From: Arthrobacter alpinus
GTDB taxonomy: Bacteria; Actinomycetota; Actinomycetes; Actinomycetales; Micrococcaceae
Direction: 5' to 3'
DNA length: 64,000 bases
Assembly (NCBI RefSeq): GCF_900105965.1
Contig: NZ_FNTV01000001.1
Span: forward strand, 1,860,001 to 1,924,000
This document shows, in pieces, positions 46,611 through 54,514 of this stretch. A program made the position numbers and the translations under genes. The notes beneath the pieces are model-generated. The model searched no databases. It was not told the origin of the DNA and saw nothing but the letters and a program-made list of their open reading frames with translations. Numbering within the stretch: the first letter of the stretch is position 1; every line of letters starts with the position of its first letter.

Positions 46611-47945
46611 TCAGCCCAGGACCAACGCCATGGCCGGATCCGCCATCACGGCCCCTACATCAGCCAGAAAGCGTGATCCCTGTTCGCCATCCACCAATCG
46701 GTGATCAAATGACAGGCTCAGGGTCATGACCTGCCGTAGAGCCACTGCCCCCTGGTACTCCCATGGCGTTGTGCGCACGGCTCCCATGGCAAGAATTCCG
46801 GCCTCGCCCGGATTAAGGATGGGCGTTCCGGCATCAATTCCGAACACTCCGATGTTGGTGATGGAGAAGGTCCCGCCAGCAAGTTCGGCGGGCTGTGTTT
46901 TTCCGGCCCGCGCCGTGTCCGCGAGTCCGCCGAGCGCCACGGCCAGGCCATGGAGTCCTAGCGTGTGAGCGTCCTTAATATTGGGCACCACAAGTCCTCG
47001 CGGGGTTGCTGCGGCGATGCCCAGATTCACGTAGTTAAAGGTCACGATCTCTTGCCGAGCCTCGTCCCAGTGCGAGTTCAGGGCCGGATGCCGCGCGATC
47101 GCTAGATTCACGGCTTTCGCCACCAGTGTCAACGGCGTGACCTTGACCCCGGCAAATTCCTTCTGCGAGCGCAGTTTCGCTAGAAAGTCCATGCCCGCGG
47201 TGACATCGAGCGTCAAGAACTCTGTGACATGGGGTGCCGTGAAGGCACTTGCCACCATGGCTTGGGCCATGAACTTGCGCACTCCCTTGACGGGCGTGCG
47301 GACTTCTCGATCCGCGGCACCTTGCGCCCCTGCCGGAATGTTCGACGGCGCACCCTCCTCAGTTTTCCCTTCACCAAGCGCGTTGGTTCCGGCAAATGAG
47401 ACGACGTCCTGACGGGTGATGAGCCCTCGCTCCCCCGAGCCGGCGAGCATTGCCAGCTCAATGCCAAGATCGCGGGCCAATTTCCGTACTGGAGGCGTAG
47501 ACCGAGGCCTATCCCCCTGAACCCGACCAGAGACGCCCTGGTCAGCAGGAGTGGAAGCAACTGGTGCCGAGCCAACAGAGGGCACCGATGCGAACACCCG
47601 CTGCCGCCGCACTGGAGCAGAAGACGTTTCTGGATCCGCCCCATACCCCACAAGCGTAGGAACCCGCTTCGCCGCCGGCTCATCGGCGTCAGGCGCAACC
47701 GCCTGCTCAGGTACGTCGAAGGCGATGATCACTTCGCCGACTTCCACCATGGTCCCCGGCTCGTGAGTGATGGCGGTGACTACGCCTGCGAAGGGAGAGG
47801 GCAGTTCTACTACGGCCTTGGCTGTTTCGACTTCACCGATGACTTGATTGAGTGTCACGGAATCGCCCACGGCCACGCGCCAGCTGACAATCTCCGATTC
47901 GGTCAGGCCTTCGCCTAGGTCGGGCAGCTTGAATTCAGCGATCAT
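46611..47945 (-). CDS. bkdC: Branched-chain 2-oxo acid dehydrogenase E2 (dihydrolipoyl acyltransferase)
   Basis: E2 core of an oxo-acid dehydrogenase complex, 444 residues. The lipoyl domain starts EFKLPDLGEGLTESEIVSW with the lipoylated Lys43 in VETAKAVVELP. A Pro/Ala linker follows, then the peripheral-subunit-binding domain (TPPVRKLARDLGIELAMLAGSGERGLITRQDV), then the catalytic domain ending SFDHRLVDGEQGSRFLADV with the active-site HRxxDG. It accepts the acyl group from E1 and passes it to CoA. It is 3 bases from the E1-beta stop. E3 is not in the window. Confidence 0.93.
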   Translation of the reverse strand: MIAEFKLPDLGEGLTESEIVSWRVAVGDSVTLNQVIGEVETAKAVVELPSPFAGVVTAITHEPGTMVEVGEVIIAFDVPEQAVAPDADEPAAKRVPTLVGYGADPETSSAPVRRQRVFASVPSVGSAPVASTPADQGVSGRVQGDRPRSTPPVRKLARDLGIELAMLAGSGERGLITRQDVVSFAGTNALGEGKTEEGAPSNIPAGAQGAADREVRTPVKGVRKFMAQAMVASAFTAPHVTEFLTLDVTAGMDFLAKLRSQKEFAGVKVTPLTLVAKAVNLAIARHPALNSHWDEARQEIVTFNYVNLGIAAATPRGLVVPNIKDAHTLGLHGLAVALGGLADTARAGKTQPAELAGGTFSITNIGVFGIDAGTPILNPGEAGILAMGAVRTTPWEYQGAVALRQVMTLSLSFDHRLVDGEQGSRFLADVGAVMADPAMALVLG

Positions 47946-47947
47946 GC

Positions 47948-48958
47948 TTAGTCTTCCAATCCAGAGTGGGAGTTGGTGCGGCCCAGGGCGCGGTCGACAC
48001 CGTCGAGCATTCTGTCCAGGTCGGGGAGGTGGTGCTTTTCCAGCTTCGATGGTGGGTAGGGGATGTCGAAGCCGGTGACCCGGACGGGGGCGGCTTCGAG
48101 GTAGTTGAAGCAGCGTTCGGTGATGGTGGCGGCGATTTCGGCGCCGAGTCCAAGGGTTTGGCCTGCCTCGTGGCTGATGACGAGGCGGCCGGTGCGCCGG
48201 ACTGATTCCATGATTGGCGGGTAGTCGATGGGAGAAAGGGATCGGAGGTCGATGACTTCGATGGATAGGCCTTCCGTGGCCGCAGCACTTGCGGCATCCA
48301 GCGCGGTTTTCACCAATGGCCCGTAGGTGACGAGGGTGACGTCGGTTCCGGCCGCCACTACCCGGGCCGCGCCCATGTGGGGTGCCGAGGCGAGTGGCGC
48401 TTCCAGGTCTACTTCACCCTTGGTGTGGTAGCGGCGTTTGGGCTCAAAGTAGAGAACAGGGTCATCGCTTGAGATGGCTTGGCGCAGCATCGTATAGGCG
48501 TCTTGAGGATTGGAGGGGCTGATGACCCGCAGCCCCGAGGTGTGTACGAAGTACGCTTCGGGGGATTCCGAGTGGTGTTCCGGAGAGCCGATTCCTCCGC
48601 CAAAGGGCACCCGGATGGTCAGCGGCATGCGAACTTTGCCGTGTGTGCGGACGTGCATCTTGGCGACTTGGGAAACTATCTGGTCAAAGCCGGGGTAAAT
48701 GAAGCCGTCAAACTGAATCTCGCACACGGGCCGGAAGCCGCGGTAGGCCAACCCCACGGCGGTGCCGATAATGGCCGATTCCGCCAGGGGCGTGTCGATG
48801 ACCCGGTGGGAGCCGAAATCCTTCATTAGCCCGTCGGTGACGCGGAAGACGCCTCCCAGCGTTCCAATGTCCTCACCCAGCAGGACAACCTTGGGATCGT
48901 CTTCCAACGCCCTGCGCAGGCCGGCGTTAATGGCCTGCGTGAGACTCAACTTACTCAT
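47948..48958 (-). CDS. bkdB: Branched-chain 2-oxo acid dehydrogenase E1 beta
   Basis: Beta subunit of E1, 336 residues: KLSLTQAINAGLRRALEDDPKVVLLGEDIGTLGGVFRVTDGLMKDFGSHRVIDTPLAESAIIGTAVGLAYRGFRPVCEIQFDGFIYPGFDQIVSQVAKM, then RVPFGGGIGSPEHHSESPEAYFVHTSGLRVISPSNPQDAYTML. The Glu of LAESAI is the TPP-activating residue and GGGIGSPEHHSE the conserved loop. It forms alpha2-beta2 with BkdA and decarboxylates 2-oxoisovalerate, 2-oxoisocaproate and related acids. Start overlaps the bkdA stop by 4 bases. Confidence 0.95.
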   Translation of the reverse strand: MSKLSLTQAINAGLRRALEDDPKVVLLGEDIGTLGGVFRVTDGLMKDFGSHRVIDTPLAESAIIGTAVGLAYRGFRPVCEIQFDGFIYPGFDQIVSQVAKMHVRTHGKVRMPLTIRVPFGGGIGSPEHHSESPEAYFVHTSGLRVISPSNPQDAYTMLRQAISSDDPVLYFEPKRRYHTKGEVDLEAPLASAPHMGAARVVAAGTDVTLVTYGPLVKTALDAASAAATEGLSIEVIDLRSLSPIDYPPIMESVRRTGRLVISHEAGQTLGLGAEIAATITERCFNYLEAAPVRVTGFDIPYPPSKLEKHHLPDLDRMLDGVDRALGRTNSHSGLED

Positions 48959-50112
48959 GACGCACGTCCTTGTGGCATCGCGGGGGCTTCGTGTGAAGTG
49001 GTGGATTCTGGGCGTTCGAATGACGCCAGGTATTGGCGGTAGTGTTCACGCTGCCGATCAAGGACGGGGTGGTCCTCTACGTATACGTTTTCAAAAACGC
49101 TCATTGGATCGGGATCCGGGAGATTGATACACGCGTCTCGCAGCTCGGCGGCCACAGCGTCAGCCTTCGCTGCGATCGCGGACTCGGCAACGGCGTCGAG
49201 CTTTCCGGTGTTAGTGAGGAAGGTTCGCATGCGGGCCATCGGGTCCTTGGCACCCCACTCCTCCAACTCGGTGACGCCGCGGTAGCGCGTGGGGTCATCG
49301 GCAGTGGTGTGTGCACCCATCCTGTAGGTGACGGCTTCAATGAAGCTGGGGCCACCACTGGTGCGGGCGCGGTGGGCTGCCCAGCGGGTTGCGGCGAGGA
49401 CAGCCAGGACGTCGTTGCCGTCTACCTGAATGCTCGGAATGCCGTATCCGGGGGCGCGTCCGGCGATCGGGACATGCGATTGCAGGCCAACGGGTTCGGA
49501 GATGGCCCAGTGGTTGTTTTGGCAGAAGAAGATCACTGGTGCCTGGAAGCTGGCCGCGAAGACCATGGATTCGTGGACGTCACCCTGGCTGGTGGCACCA
49601 TCGCCCAGATACGCAATGGACAGTGATTCCTTGCCTTCCAGAACCAGACCCATGGCATATCCGGTGGCGTGCAGGGTTTGCGAGCCGATGATGATCTGGG
49701 GCGTGGCCATGTTGAATTCATACGGATCCCAGCCGGTGTTGCAGGTCCCGCGCCAGAGTCCAAGCACGTCGCCCATCGCGACGCCGCGGCAATAGGCCAC
49801 ACCGTTCTCGCGGTAAGTGGGGAAAATGAAATCGTCGGTTTCCAGCGCCCGTGCCGAACCAATTTGCGATGCTTCCTGGCCCAGCATGGGTGGCCACAAC
49901 GCTAGCTGCCCTTGACGCTGCAGCGCCGTGGACTCAAAATCGATCCGGCGGATAACCACCATGTCTTCGTACAAATTTCGAAGCGTTTGATCGTCGATGT
50001 CACTGACGAATTCGTCCAGCAGATCGTCGCTTACACGATCACCATCTGCGGTGATGAGTTGGTGCATTGTCATTGCGGCGTGACCTGTGGGCTCGTGGCG
50101 CGAATGAGTCAT
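48955..50112 (-). CDS. bkdA: Branched-chain 2-oxo acid dehydrogenase E1 alpha
   Basis: Alpha subunit of E1, 385 residues, carrying TPP: YEDMVVIRRIDFESTALQRQGQLALWPPMLGQEASQIGSARAL, YRENGVAYCRGV, and the TPP motif GDGATSQGDVHESMVFAASFQAPVIFFCQNNHWAIS (GDG...NN). It resembles branched-chain rather than pyruvate E1 by the linked leucine genes and Lrp regulator. It is the first gene of bkdABC, divergent from an Lrp/AsnC gene. The N-terminal 15 residues up to AMTMHQL are poorly conserved, so ATG at 50067 or 50073 could be the real start. Confidence 0.93.
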   Translation of the reverse strand: MTHSRHEPTGHAAMTMHQLITADGDRVSDDLLDEFVSDIDDQTLRNLYEDMVVIRRIDFESTALQRQGQLALWPPMLGQEASQIGSARALETDDFIFPTYRENGVAYCRGVAMGDVLGLWRGTCNTGWDPYEFNMATPQIIIGSQTLHATGYAMGLVLEGKESLSIAYLGDGATSQGDVHESMVFAASFQAPVIFFCQNNHWAISEPVGLQSHVPIAGRAPGYGIPSIQVDGNDVLAVLAATRWAAHRARTSGGPSFIEAVTYRMGAHTTADDPTRYRGVTELEEWGAKDPMARMRTFLTNTGKLDAVAESAIAAKADAVAAELRDACINLPDPDPMSVFENVYVEDHPVLDRQREHYRQYLASFERPESTTSHEAPAMPQGRAS

Positions 50113-50152
50113 ATTGTTCGCCTCCCTGCATGGTAATGAGGATGGTTCCTAT

Positions 50153-50181
50153 GAATGTGACGATACTCACGTCACACATTC
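50153..50181. promoter_or_regulatory. Candidate Lrp-type site in bkd promoter
   Basis: Imperfect inverted repeat GAATGTGACG (50153-50162) and CGTCACACATTC (50170-50181, two extra bases) between divergent bkdA and lrp. A plausible target of the Lrp/AsnC regulator. Confidence 0.4.
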
Positions 50182-50254
50182 GGCGCAATCACCATCATGG
50201 AAGTTGATCATTATGCTCCGTTCGGAGCGTTGCGACCGTGCTATTCTGCGCAGT

Positions 50255-50725
50255 ATGCCTACTTTGGACGGTACCGACGCCCGCATCCTCCTAGCCCTGG
50301 TCCAGGACCCGCGGCAAACAGTTGTGGCCATGGCCGAAAGGCTGGGCTTATCCCGCAACACTGTCCAAGCCCGGATGGCTGCACTGGAGAAGCGTGATGT
50401 GTTTTTGAATTTCGATCACAGGGTCAGCACGGCAGCCATGGGCTACCCCTTGACCGCCTTCATCTCCGTGCATGTGCAGCAACAAAAACTTCCCCAGCTT
50501 GGCGCTGCACTGGCTGCCATCCCGGAGGTTGTTGAGGCCCACGGCCTGAGCGGCCGGGCCGACCTCTTGGTGCGTGTGGTGTCCAAAGGCGCGGAAGATC
50601 TCTTTCGCATCAACGGCAAGATCCTTGCCTGCGACGGTGTGGAGCGCACGGAGACATCGTTGGCGATGAATGAAGTCGTTCCATTCCGCCTCACTCCCCT
50701 CCTTGAACGGGAATTGGATAAATAA
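50255..50725 (+). CDS. Lrp/AsnC family regulator (BkdR-like)
   Basis: A protein of 156 residues: the helix-turn-helix DGTDARILLALVQDPRQTVVAMAERLGLSRNTVQARMAALEKRDVFLNF and an AsnC-type ligand-binding domain (GYPLTAFISVHVQQQKLPQLGAALAAIPEVVEAHGLSGRADLLVRVVSKGAEDLFRINGKIL). Its divergent position next to bkdABC matches BkdR activators or repressors that sense branched-chain amino acids. ATG at 50255 gives a standard length; ATG at 50213 would add 14 residues. Confidence 0.9.
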   Translation: MPTLDGTDARILLALVQDPRQTVVAMAERLGLSRNTVQARMAALEKRDVFLNFDHRVSTAAMGYPLTAFISVHVQQQKLPQLGAALAAIPEVVEAHGLSGRADLLVRVVSKGAEDLFRINGKILACDGVERTETSLAMNEVVPFRLTPLLERELDK

Positions 50726-50848
50726 TTCCTCCACCGCCCAATCCATAGTCCGTACCCGCTCCGAAGCACTGTCATGGGTTCATTTTGAACCCTGTCAGGA
50801 CACGACGAAGTGAACCATTCTTCGTCGTCGGGAAAAGGACTAATCATC

Positions 50849-51253
50849 ATGCGCACTTCACCGAATAGATTGCTTGCCACCGTTTTCGGCGCTGTTTACC
50901 TTTTGGTTGGCATCGTTGGATTCTTCGTCACCAGCGGAATCGGCTTCTTCGCGACCGAGGGCCGGAACTTGATCGTCTTTGAGGTCAACCCTCTGCACAA
51001 CATCATTCACCTTGCCATCGGCGCAGCACTTTTGATCGCCGGTTTATCCTCGGTGGCGGCCGCTAAGACCATGAACTCCACTGTTGGTTCCGTCTACCTC
51101 TTGGTGGGAATTGTGGGCCTGTTCCTGCCAGGGACCTCACTGAACATCATCGCTCTCAATGGCGCTGACAACGTACTGCACCTGGGCAGCGCACTGGTCC
51201 TGCTGGCCGTGGGCCTGTCTCAGGACCGCGCAGCCGCCGCTCGAACCATCTGA
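50849..51253 (+). CDS. DUF4383 membrane protein
   Basis: A protein of 134 residues with four helices in two similar halves: LATVFGAVYLLVGIVGFFV and NIIHLAIGAALLIAGLSSVAA, then GSVYLLVGIVGLFLPG and NVLHLGSALVLLAVGLSQ. The repeated AVYLLVGIVGF and HN.[VI]HL motifs define DUF4383, an actinobacterial family of unknown role. ATG at 50849 has AAGGA upstream. It may be co-transcribed with the next gene (gap 2 bases). Confidence 0.85.
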   Translation: MRTSPNRLLATVFGAVYLLVGIVGFFVTSGIGFFATEGRNLIVFEVNPLHNIIHLAIGAALLIAGLSSVAAAKTMNSTVGSVYLLVGIVGLFLPGTSLNIIALNGADNVLHLGSALVLLAVGLSQDRAAAARTI

Positions 51254-51255
51254 GC

Positions 51256-52020
51256 ATGACGGCCGCCCAGCACACGGGAGCCCCGCCCCTGACAAGGCGG
51301 GGGCATTCCAGGAGTGCGATCAGGAGTGAACACCGGGTCGAGGCAAGCAGTCAGCGCAGTCAGGCCGGAACTCAGCTCTCGTCGCTCTACACAAGTTTGG
51401 CGCTGCTGGGCATCGCCGCCTTGGCAGGTGCTGCAACGTCAAGTTTGATCCCCGGGCTCGGAGGGGAAACCGCAGGGTCGGGCGATCCGCTGAGGACCGG
51501 AATTGATGCCTCTGCGATATGGGGATGGACAGCAGGTGGCACGTCCGCCGTTTACTGCTTGGCTGCCCTTGCTTACGGCTTTGTCTCGTTCAGGAAGGGC
51601 GCTCTTCCGCGGGTGTCGGCGCTTCGCCTGGTAGTTGCCTTAGCGGCCGGCGTTCACTTGATTGGCTTGTTGGAGGGATTGTGGCGATCGCCCGAGTCTG
51701 GCCGAACCTTTGATGGAACGCTTGCCTCCCTTCTCATTCTTGAGCTGTCGGTGATCGCGGTCCTCGGGTGGGTCAGGAACGTTGAGCTGCGAAACCTTCC
51801 CTCAAAGAAAGCACGGCGGGAACCATCTGCCATGGCAGTTGTTGGCAGTCTGTTCGCTGCTTCTGTTCTTGTTGCTGCAATAACGACGGCGGGAATGGCG
51901 GCTTCGACGGCGGGTGACCTTGCAGTTCCGCACTCCGGACATTCACAGACAGGTACGGAAAACGGCCCCAACGTTCCCAGCAATATTGAGCAATTGAAAA
52001 ACCAAGGCCACCACCACTAG
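51256..52020 (+). CDS. Membrane protein, unknown function
   Basis: A protein of 254 residues: a basic, polar N-terminus of about 40 residues, then helices around LYTSLALLGIAALAGAATSSLI, AIWGWTAGGTSAVYCLAALAYGF, LRLVVALAAGVHLIGLLEGL, LASLLILELSVIAVLGWV and AVVGSLFAASVLVAAITTAGM, and a tail with PHSGHSQTGTENGPNVPSNIEQLKNQGHHH. The His-containing tail recalls metal-binding ends but is unproven. It starts 2 bases after the DUF4383 stop and so is probably its partner. No family recognised. Confidence 0.75.
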   Translation: MTAAQHTGAPPLTRRGHSRSAIRSEHRVEASSQRSQAGTQLSSLYTSLALLGIAALAGAATSSLIPGLGGETAGSGDPLRTGIDASAIWGWTAGGTSAVYCLAALAYGFVSFRKGALPRVSALRLVVALAAGVHLIGLLEGLWRSPESGRTFDGTLASLLILELSVIAVLGWVRNVELRNLPSKKARREPSAMAVVGSLFAASVLVAAITTAGMAASTAGDLAVPHSGHSQTGTENGPNVPSNIEQLKNQGHHH

Positions 52021-52050
52021 AGCAGAAACCTCGATGGTGATGGCATGAAA

Positions 52051-52089
52051 GAGGCCCTGTTCCTGCGTTGTACGCAGAAACAGGGCCTC
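52051..52089 (+). terminator. Terminator after membrane-protein gene
   Basis: 17-bp stem GAGGCCCTGTTCCTGCG (52051-52067) with 52073-52089, one G-T wobble, 5-nt loop, 30 bases after the stop. Confidence 0.75.
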
Positions 52090-52109
52090 CTTCAGTGGAC
52101 AGTTGATCA

Positions 52110-52351
52110 GACGCGCCACCGGCTGGCCTTCAACGCATGACCTGTGAACCGGGCCCACAGTCCCTAGGGGCCCAATATTCAGACGCGCCAGCGGCTGAAC
52201 ATTGGGGAGGGACTGGATAGGCCCACAACTGCGAGTGGCCCCCAAGGGGAGACACGCTTGCGGCTGTACCTCCACACATGAACCGGGCCCACAGTCCCGA
52301 GGGGCCCCAATATTCAGACGCGCCAGCGGCTGAACATTGGGGAGGGACTGG
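52110..52351. repeat. Hairpin repeats with conserved apical sequence (2 full, 2 degenerate units)
   Basis: Full units at 52146-52216 and 52280-52351 read GGGCCCACAGTCCC, GGGGCCC, AATATTCA, apical GACGCGCCAGCGGC (52182-52195 and 52317-52330), TGAACATT, GGGGAGGGACTGG. Degenerate apical copies occur at 52110-52123 (one change) and 52251-52264. The apical 14 bases equal those at 18270 and 18334, but the stem there is AAGTGCA/TGCACTT. The right end reaches the TAG stop of actP (52355). Confidence 0.85.
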
Positions 52352-52354
52352 GGA

Positions 52355-54007
52355 CTAGTGGTCCGCCGCCTTTTCTGCACCGATGCCGGTAAGAGAGCGG
52401 ACTTCCATCTCTGCTTGGATGACGGCGTTTTCCGTGTTCTTATCCAGCACTGTTCCCAACCAGCCGAGGAAGAACGCCAGCGGGATGGAGACAATGCCTG
52501 GGTTGGCCAGCGGGAACCAGGAGAAGTCCGCGCCAGGAATCATGGCCTTTGTATTGCCGGACACTACCGGGGAGAAGGCGATGAGGAGGATAGCCGAGGC
52601 CAGTCCGCCGTACATGCTCCAGAGTGCCCCTTGTGTAGTGAACTTTTTCCAGAACAGCGAGTAGACAATGGTGGGCAGGTTTGCCGATGCGGCCACCGCG
52701 AATGCGAGAGCTACGAGGAACGCGATGTTCTGGCCATTGGCCAGGATGCCGCCGCCAATGGCGACGAGACCGATCACAACCACTGTGCGGCGAGCAACTT
52801 TGACTTCCATTTCAGGTTTGGGGTCACCCTTGGCGATGACATTGGAGTAAATGTCGTGGGCAAACGAGGCAGCTGCAGTGATGGTGAGGCCAGCCACCAC
52901 AGCCAGAATCGTGGCGAATGCAACGGCTGAAATGAAGCCGAGCAGAACGGGCCCGCCAATCACAAACGCCAGCAGCGGTGCTGCGGCGTTGACTCCACCA
53001 GGAGCGTCGAGAATTGCTTCCTTGCCGATCAACGCACCCGCGCCGTAACCCAACACCAAGGTGAATAGGTAGAAGGCACCGATGAGCCAGATGGCCCACA
53101 CTACTGATTTCCGGGCTTCCTTGGCGGTGGGGACAGTGTAGAAGCGCATCAGGACGTGGGGCAGTGCCGCGGTGCCCAGAACCAAAGCCAGGGCGAGGGA
53201 GATGAAGTCAAGCGGTGCCTTGCCGTACTGCGCTCCCGGGTTGAGCAGGGCTTCGCCAACTCCACCCTCGGCAACGGAGGTCTGCACGGCTGCATCCATG
53301 AGTGTTGAGAGGTTGAAGCCATGCATGGCGAGCACAATGATGGTCATAATTGCGGCGCCAATGATCAACAGGAAGGCTTTGATGATCTGTACCCATGTGG
53401 TGCCCTTCATGCCACCGATCAGTACGTACACGATCATGAGGACACCAACCACGGCAATGACAACGTTTTGTCCCGCCTTATTGGAGCTGTCCAGACCCAG
53501 CAACAATGACACCAAGCCGCCGGCGCCCGCCATCTGGGCCAGAAGGTAGAAGAAACAGACAACCAATGTTGTGGTGGCAGCGGCAATGCGCACGGGGCGC
53601 TGCTTCAGACGGAAGGAGAGCACATCCGCCATGGTGAACTTGCCCGTGTTGCGCAGCAGTTCAGCGACGAGCAAGAGCGCCACAAGCCATGCAACAAGGA
53701 AGCCAATGGAGTAGAGGAAGCCGTCGTAGCCATTGACGGCGATTGCTCCGGTAATGCCCAAGAAGGAAGCCGCCGACAGGTAGTCACCGGCAATGGCAGT
53801 TCCGTTTTGGCCGCCCGAGAACGATCGGCCCGCTGCGTAATAATCAGCCGCGGTGTTGTTATTGCGGCTGGCGCGGAATACGACAACCATCGTGATGGCC
53901 ACGAAGCCAACAAAGATCAAGATATTGATCCATGAGTGTTCCTTGGTCTGCTCACCAAGAGATGCAGCCAGCGGTGCGACGTTGCTGAGTGTGGCGGACA
54001 GGCTCAT
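52355..54007 (-). CDS. actP: Cation/acetate symporter (SSS family)
   Basis: A transporter of 550 residues with about 13 helices: ASRNNNTAADYYAAGRSFSGGQNGTAIAGDYLSAASFLGITGAIAVNGYDGFLYSIGFLVAWLVALLLVAELLRNTGKFTMADVLSFRLKQRPVR, the ActP/MctC-type SSS core, and LPHVLMRFYTVPTAKEARKSVVWA. It should import acetate (or propionate, pyruvate) with Na+ or H+. The partner DUF485 gene lies 3 bases upstream. The stop TAG is directly followed by the repeat terminus TCCCCAGTCCCTCCCC. Confidence 0.92.
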   Translation of the reverse strand: MSLSATLSNVAPLAASLGEQTKEHSWINILIFVGFVAITMVVVFRASRNNNTAADYYAAGRSFSGGQNGTAIAGDYLSAASFLGITGAIAVNGYDGFLYSIGFLVAWLVALLLVAELLRNTGKFTMADVLSFRLKQRPVRIAAATTTLVVCFFYLLAQMAGAGGLVSLLLGLDSSNKAGQNVVIAVVGVLMIVYVLIGGMKGTTWVQIIKAFLLIIGAAIMTIIVLAMHGFNLSTLMDAAVQTSVAEGGVGEALLNPGAQYGKAPLDFISLALALVLGTAALPHVLMRFYTVPTAKEARKSVVWAIWLIGAFYLFTLVLGYGAGALIGKEAILDAPGGVNAAAPLLAFVIGGPVLLGFISAVAFATILAVVAGLTITAAASFAHDIYSNVIAKGDPKPEMEVKVARRTVVVIGLVAIGGGILANGQNIAFLVALAFAVAASANLPTIVYSLFWKKFTTQGALWSMYGGLASAILLIAFSPVVSGNTKAMIPGADFSWFPLANPGIVSIPLAFFLGWLGTVLDKNTENAVIQAEMEVRSLTGIGAEKAADH

Positions 54008-54010
54008 GAG

Positions 54011-54379
54011 CTAAACCTCTTCCTTGTTCATATCGGCTTCTTCGATCTGTTTTTCCAAGCGTTGGCGGATCACGGCGGCCTGGGGATCGAGCCGGCGATT
54101 AGCGTACGTGACATACCAAGTGGTGATGCCGAAGGTGGTGACGAACTGCAGCAGACCCAAGAGCAAACCAACGTTGATGCTCCCCCACACCTTGATGGAC
54201 ATGAAGTCGTGCGCATAGGCCGCCAACAAGACATAGGCGAAGTACCAGATGAGGAATCCGGCGGCTACGGGGAAAACGAAACTTCTGTGAGACTTGCGAA
54301 GCTCTTGAAACTCCGGGGACCTTTGTTCTGCGACAAAATCCACCGGACCTGGCGTGCTTGCGTGGGCTGAGTTACCCAT
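54011..54379 (-). CDS. DUF485 membrane protein
   Basis: A protein of 122 residues: FQELRKSHRSFVFPVAAGFLIWYFAYVLLAAYAHDFMSIKVWGSINVGLLLGLLQFVTTFGITTWYVTYANRRLDP, the DUF485 signature, followed by a charged tail (IRQRLEKQIEEADMNKEEV). DUF485 proteins are almost always found before actP and probably assist it. Of two adjacent ATGs, the second (54379) has better spacing to AAGGAGG. Confidence 0.9.
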   Translation of the reverse strand: MGNSAHASTPGPVDFVAEQRSPEFQELRKSHRSFVFPVAAGFLIWYFAYVLLAAYAHDFMSIKVWGSINVGLLLGLLQFVTTFGITTWYVTYANRRLDPQAAVIRQRLEKQIEEADMNKEEV

Positions 54380-54514
54380 CATTCCTCCTTGAGTGATGTG
54401 ATAGCTTCCACTATGAAGTGTCCTGGCTCACATTTTGATGTTGTTCGAAGGCCTCCGCGGTGAACGGCATGCAAGCTGCGCCGAACGGCAAATTCCCCCG
54501 CTAGTCTTGTCTTC

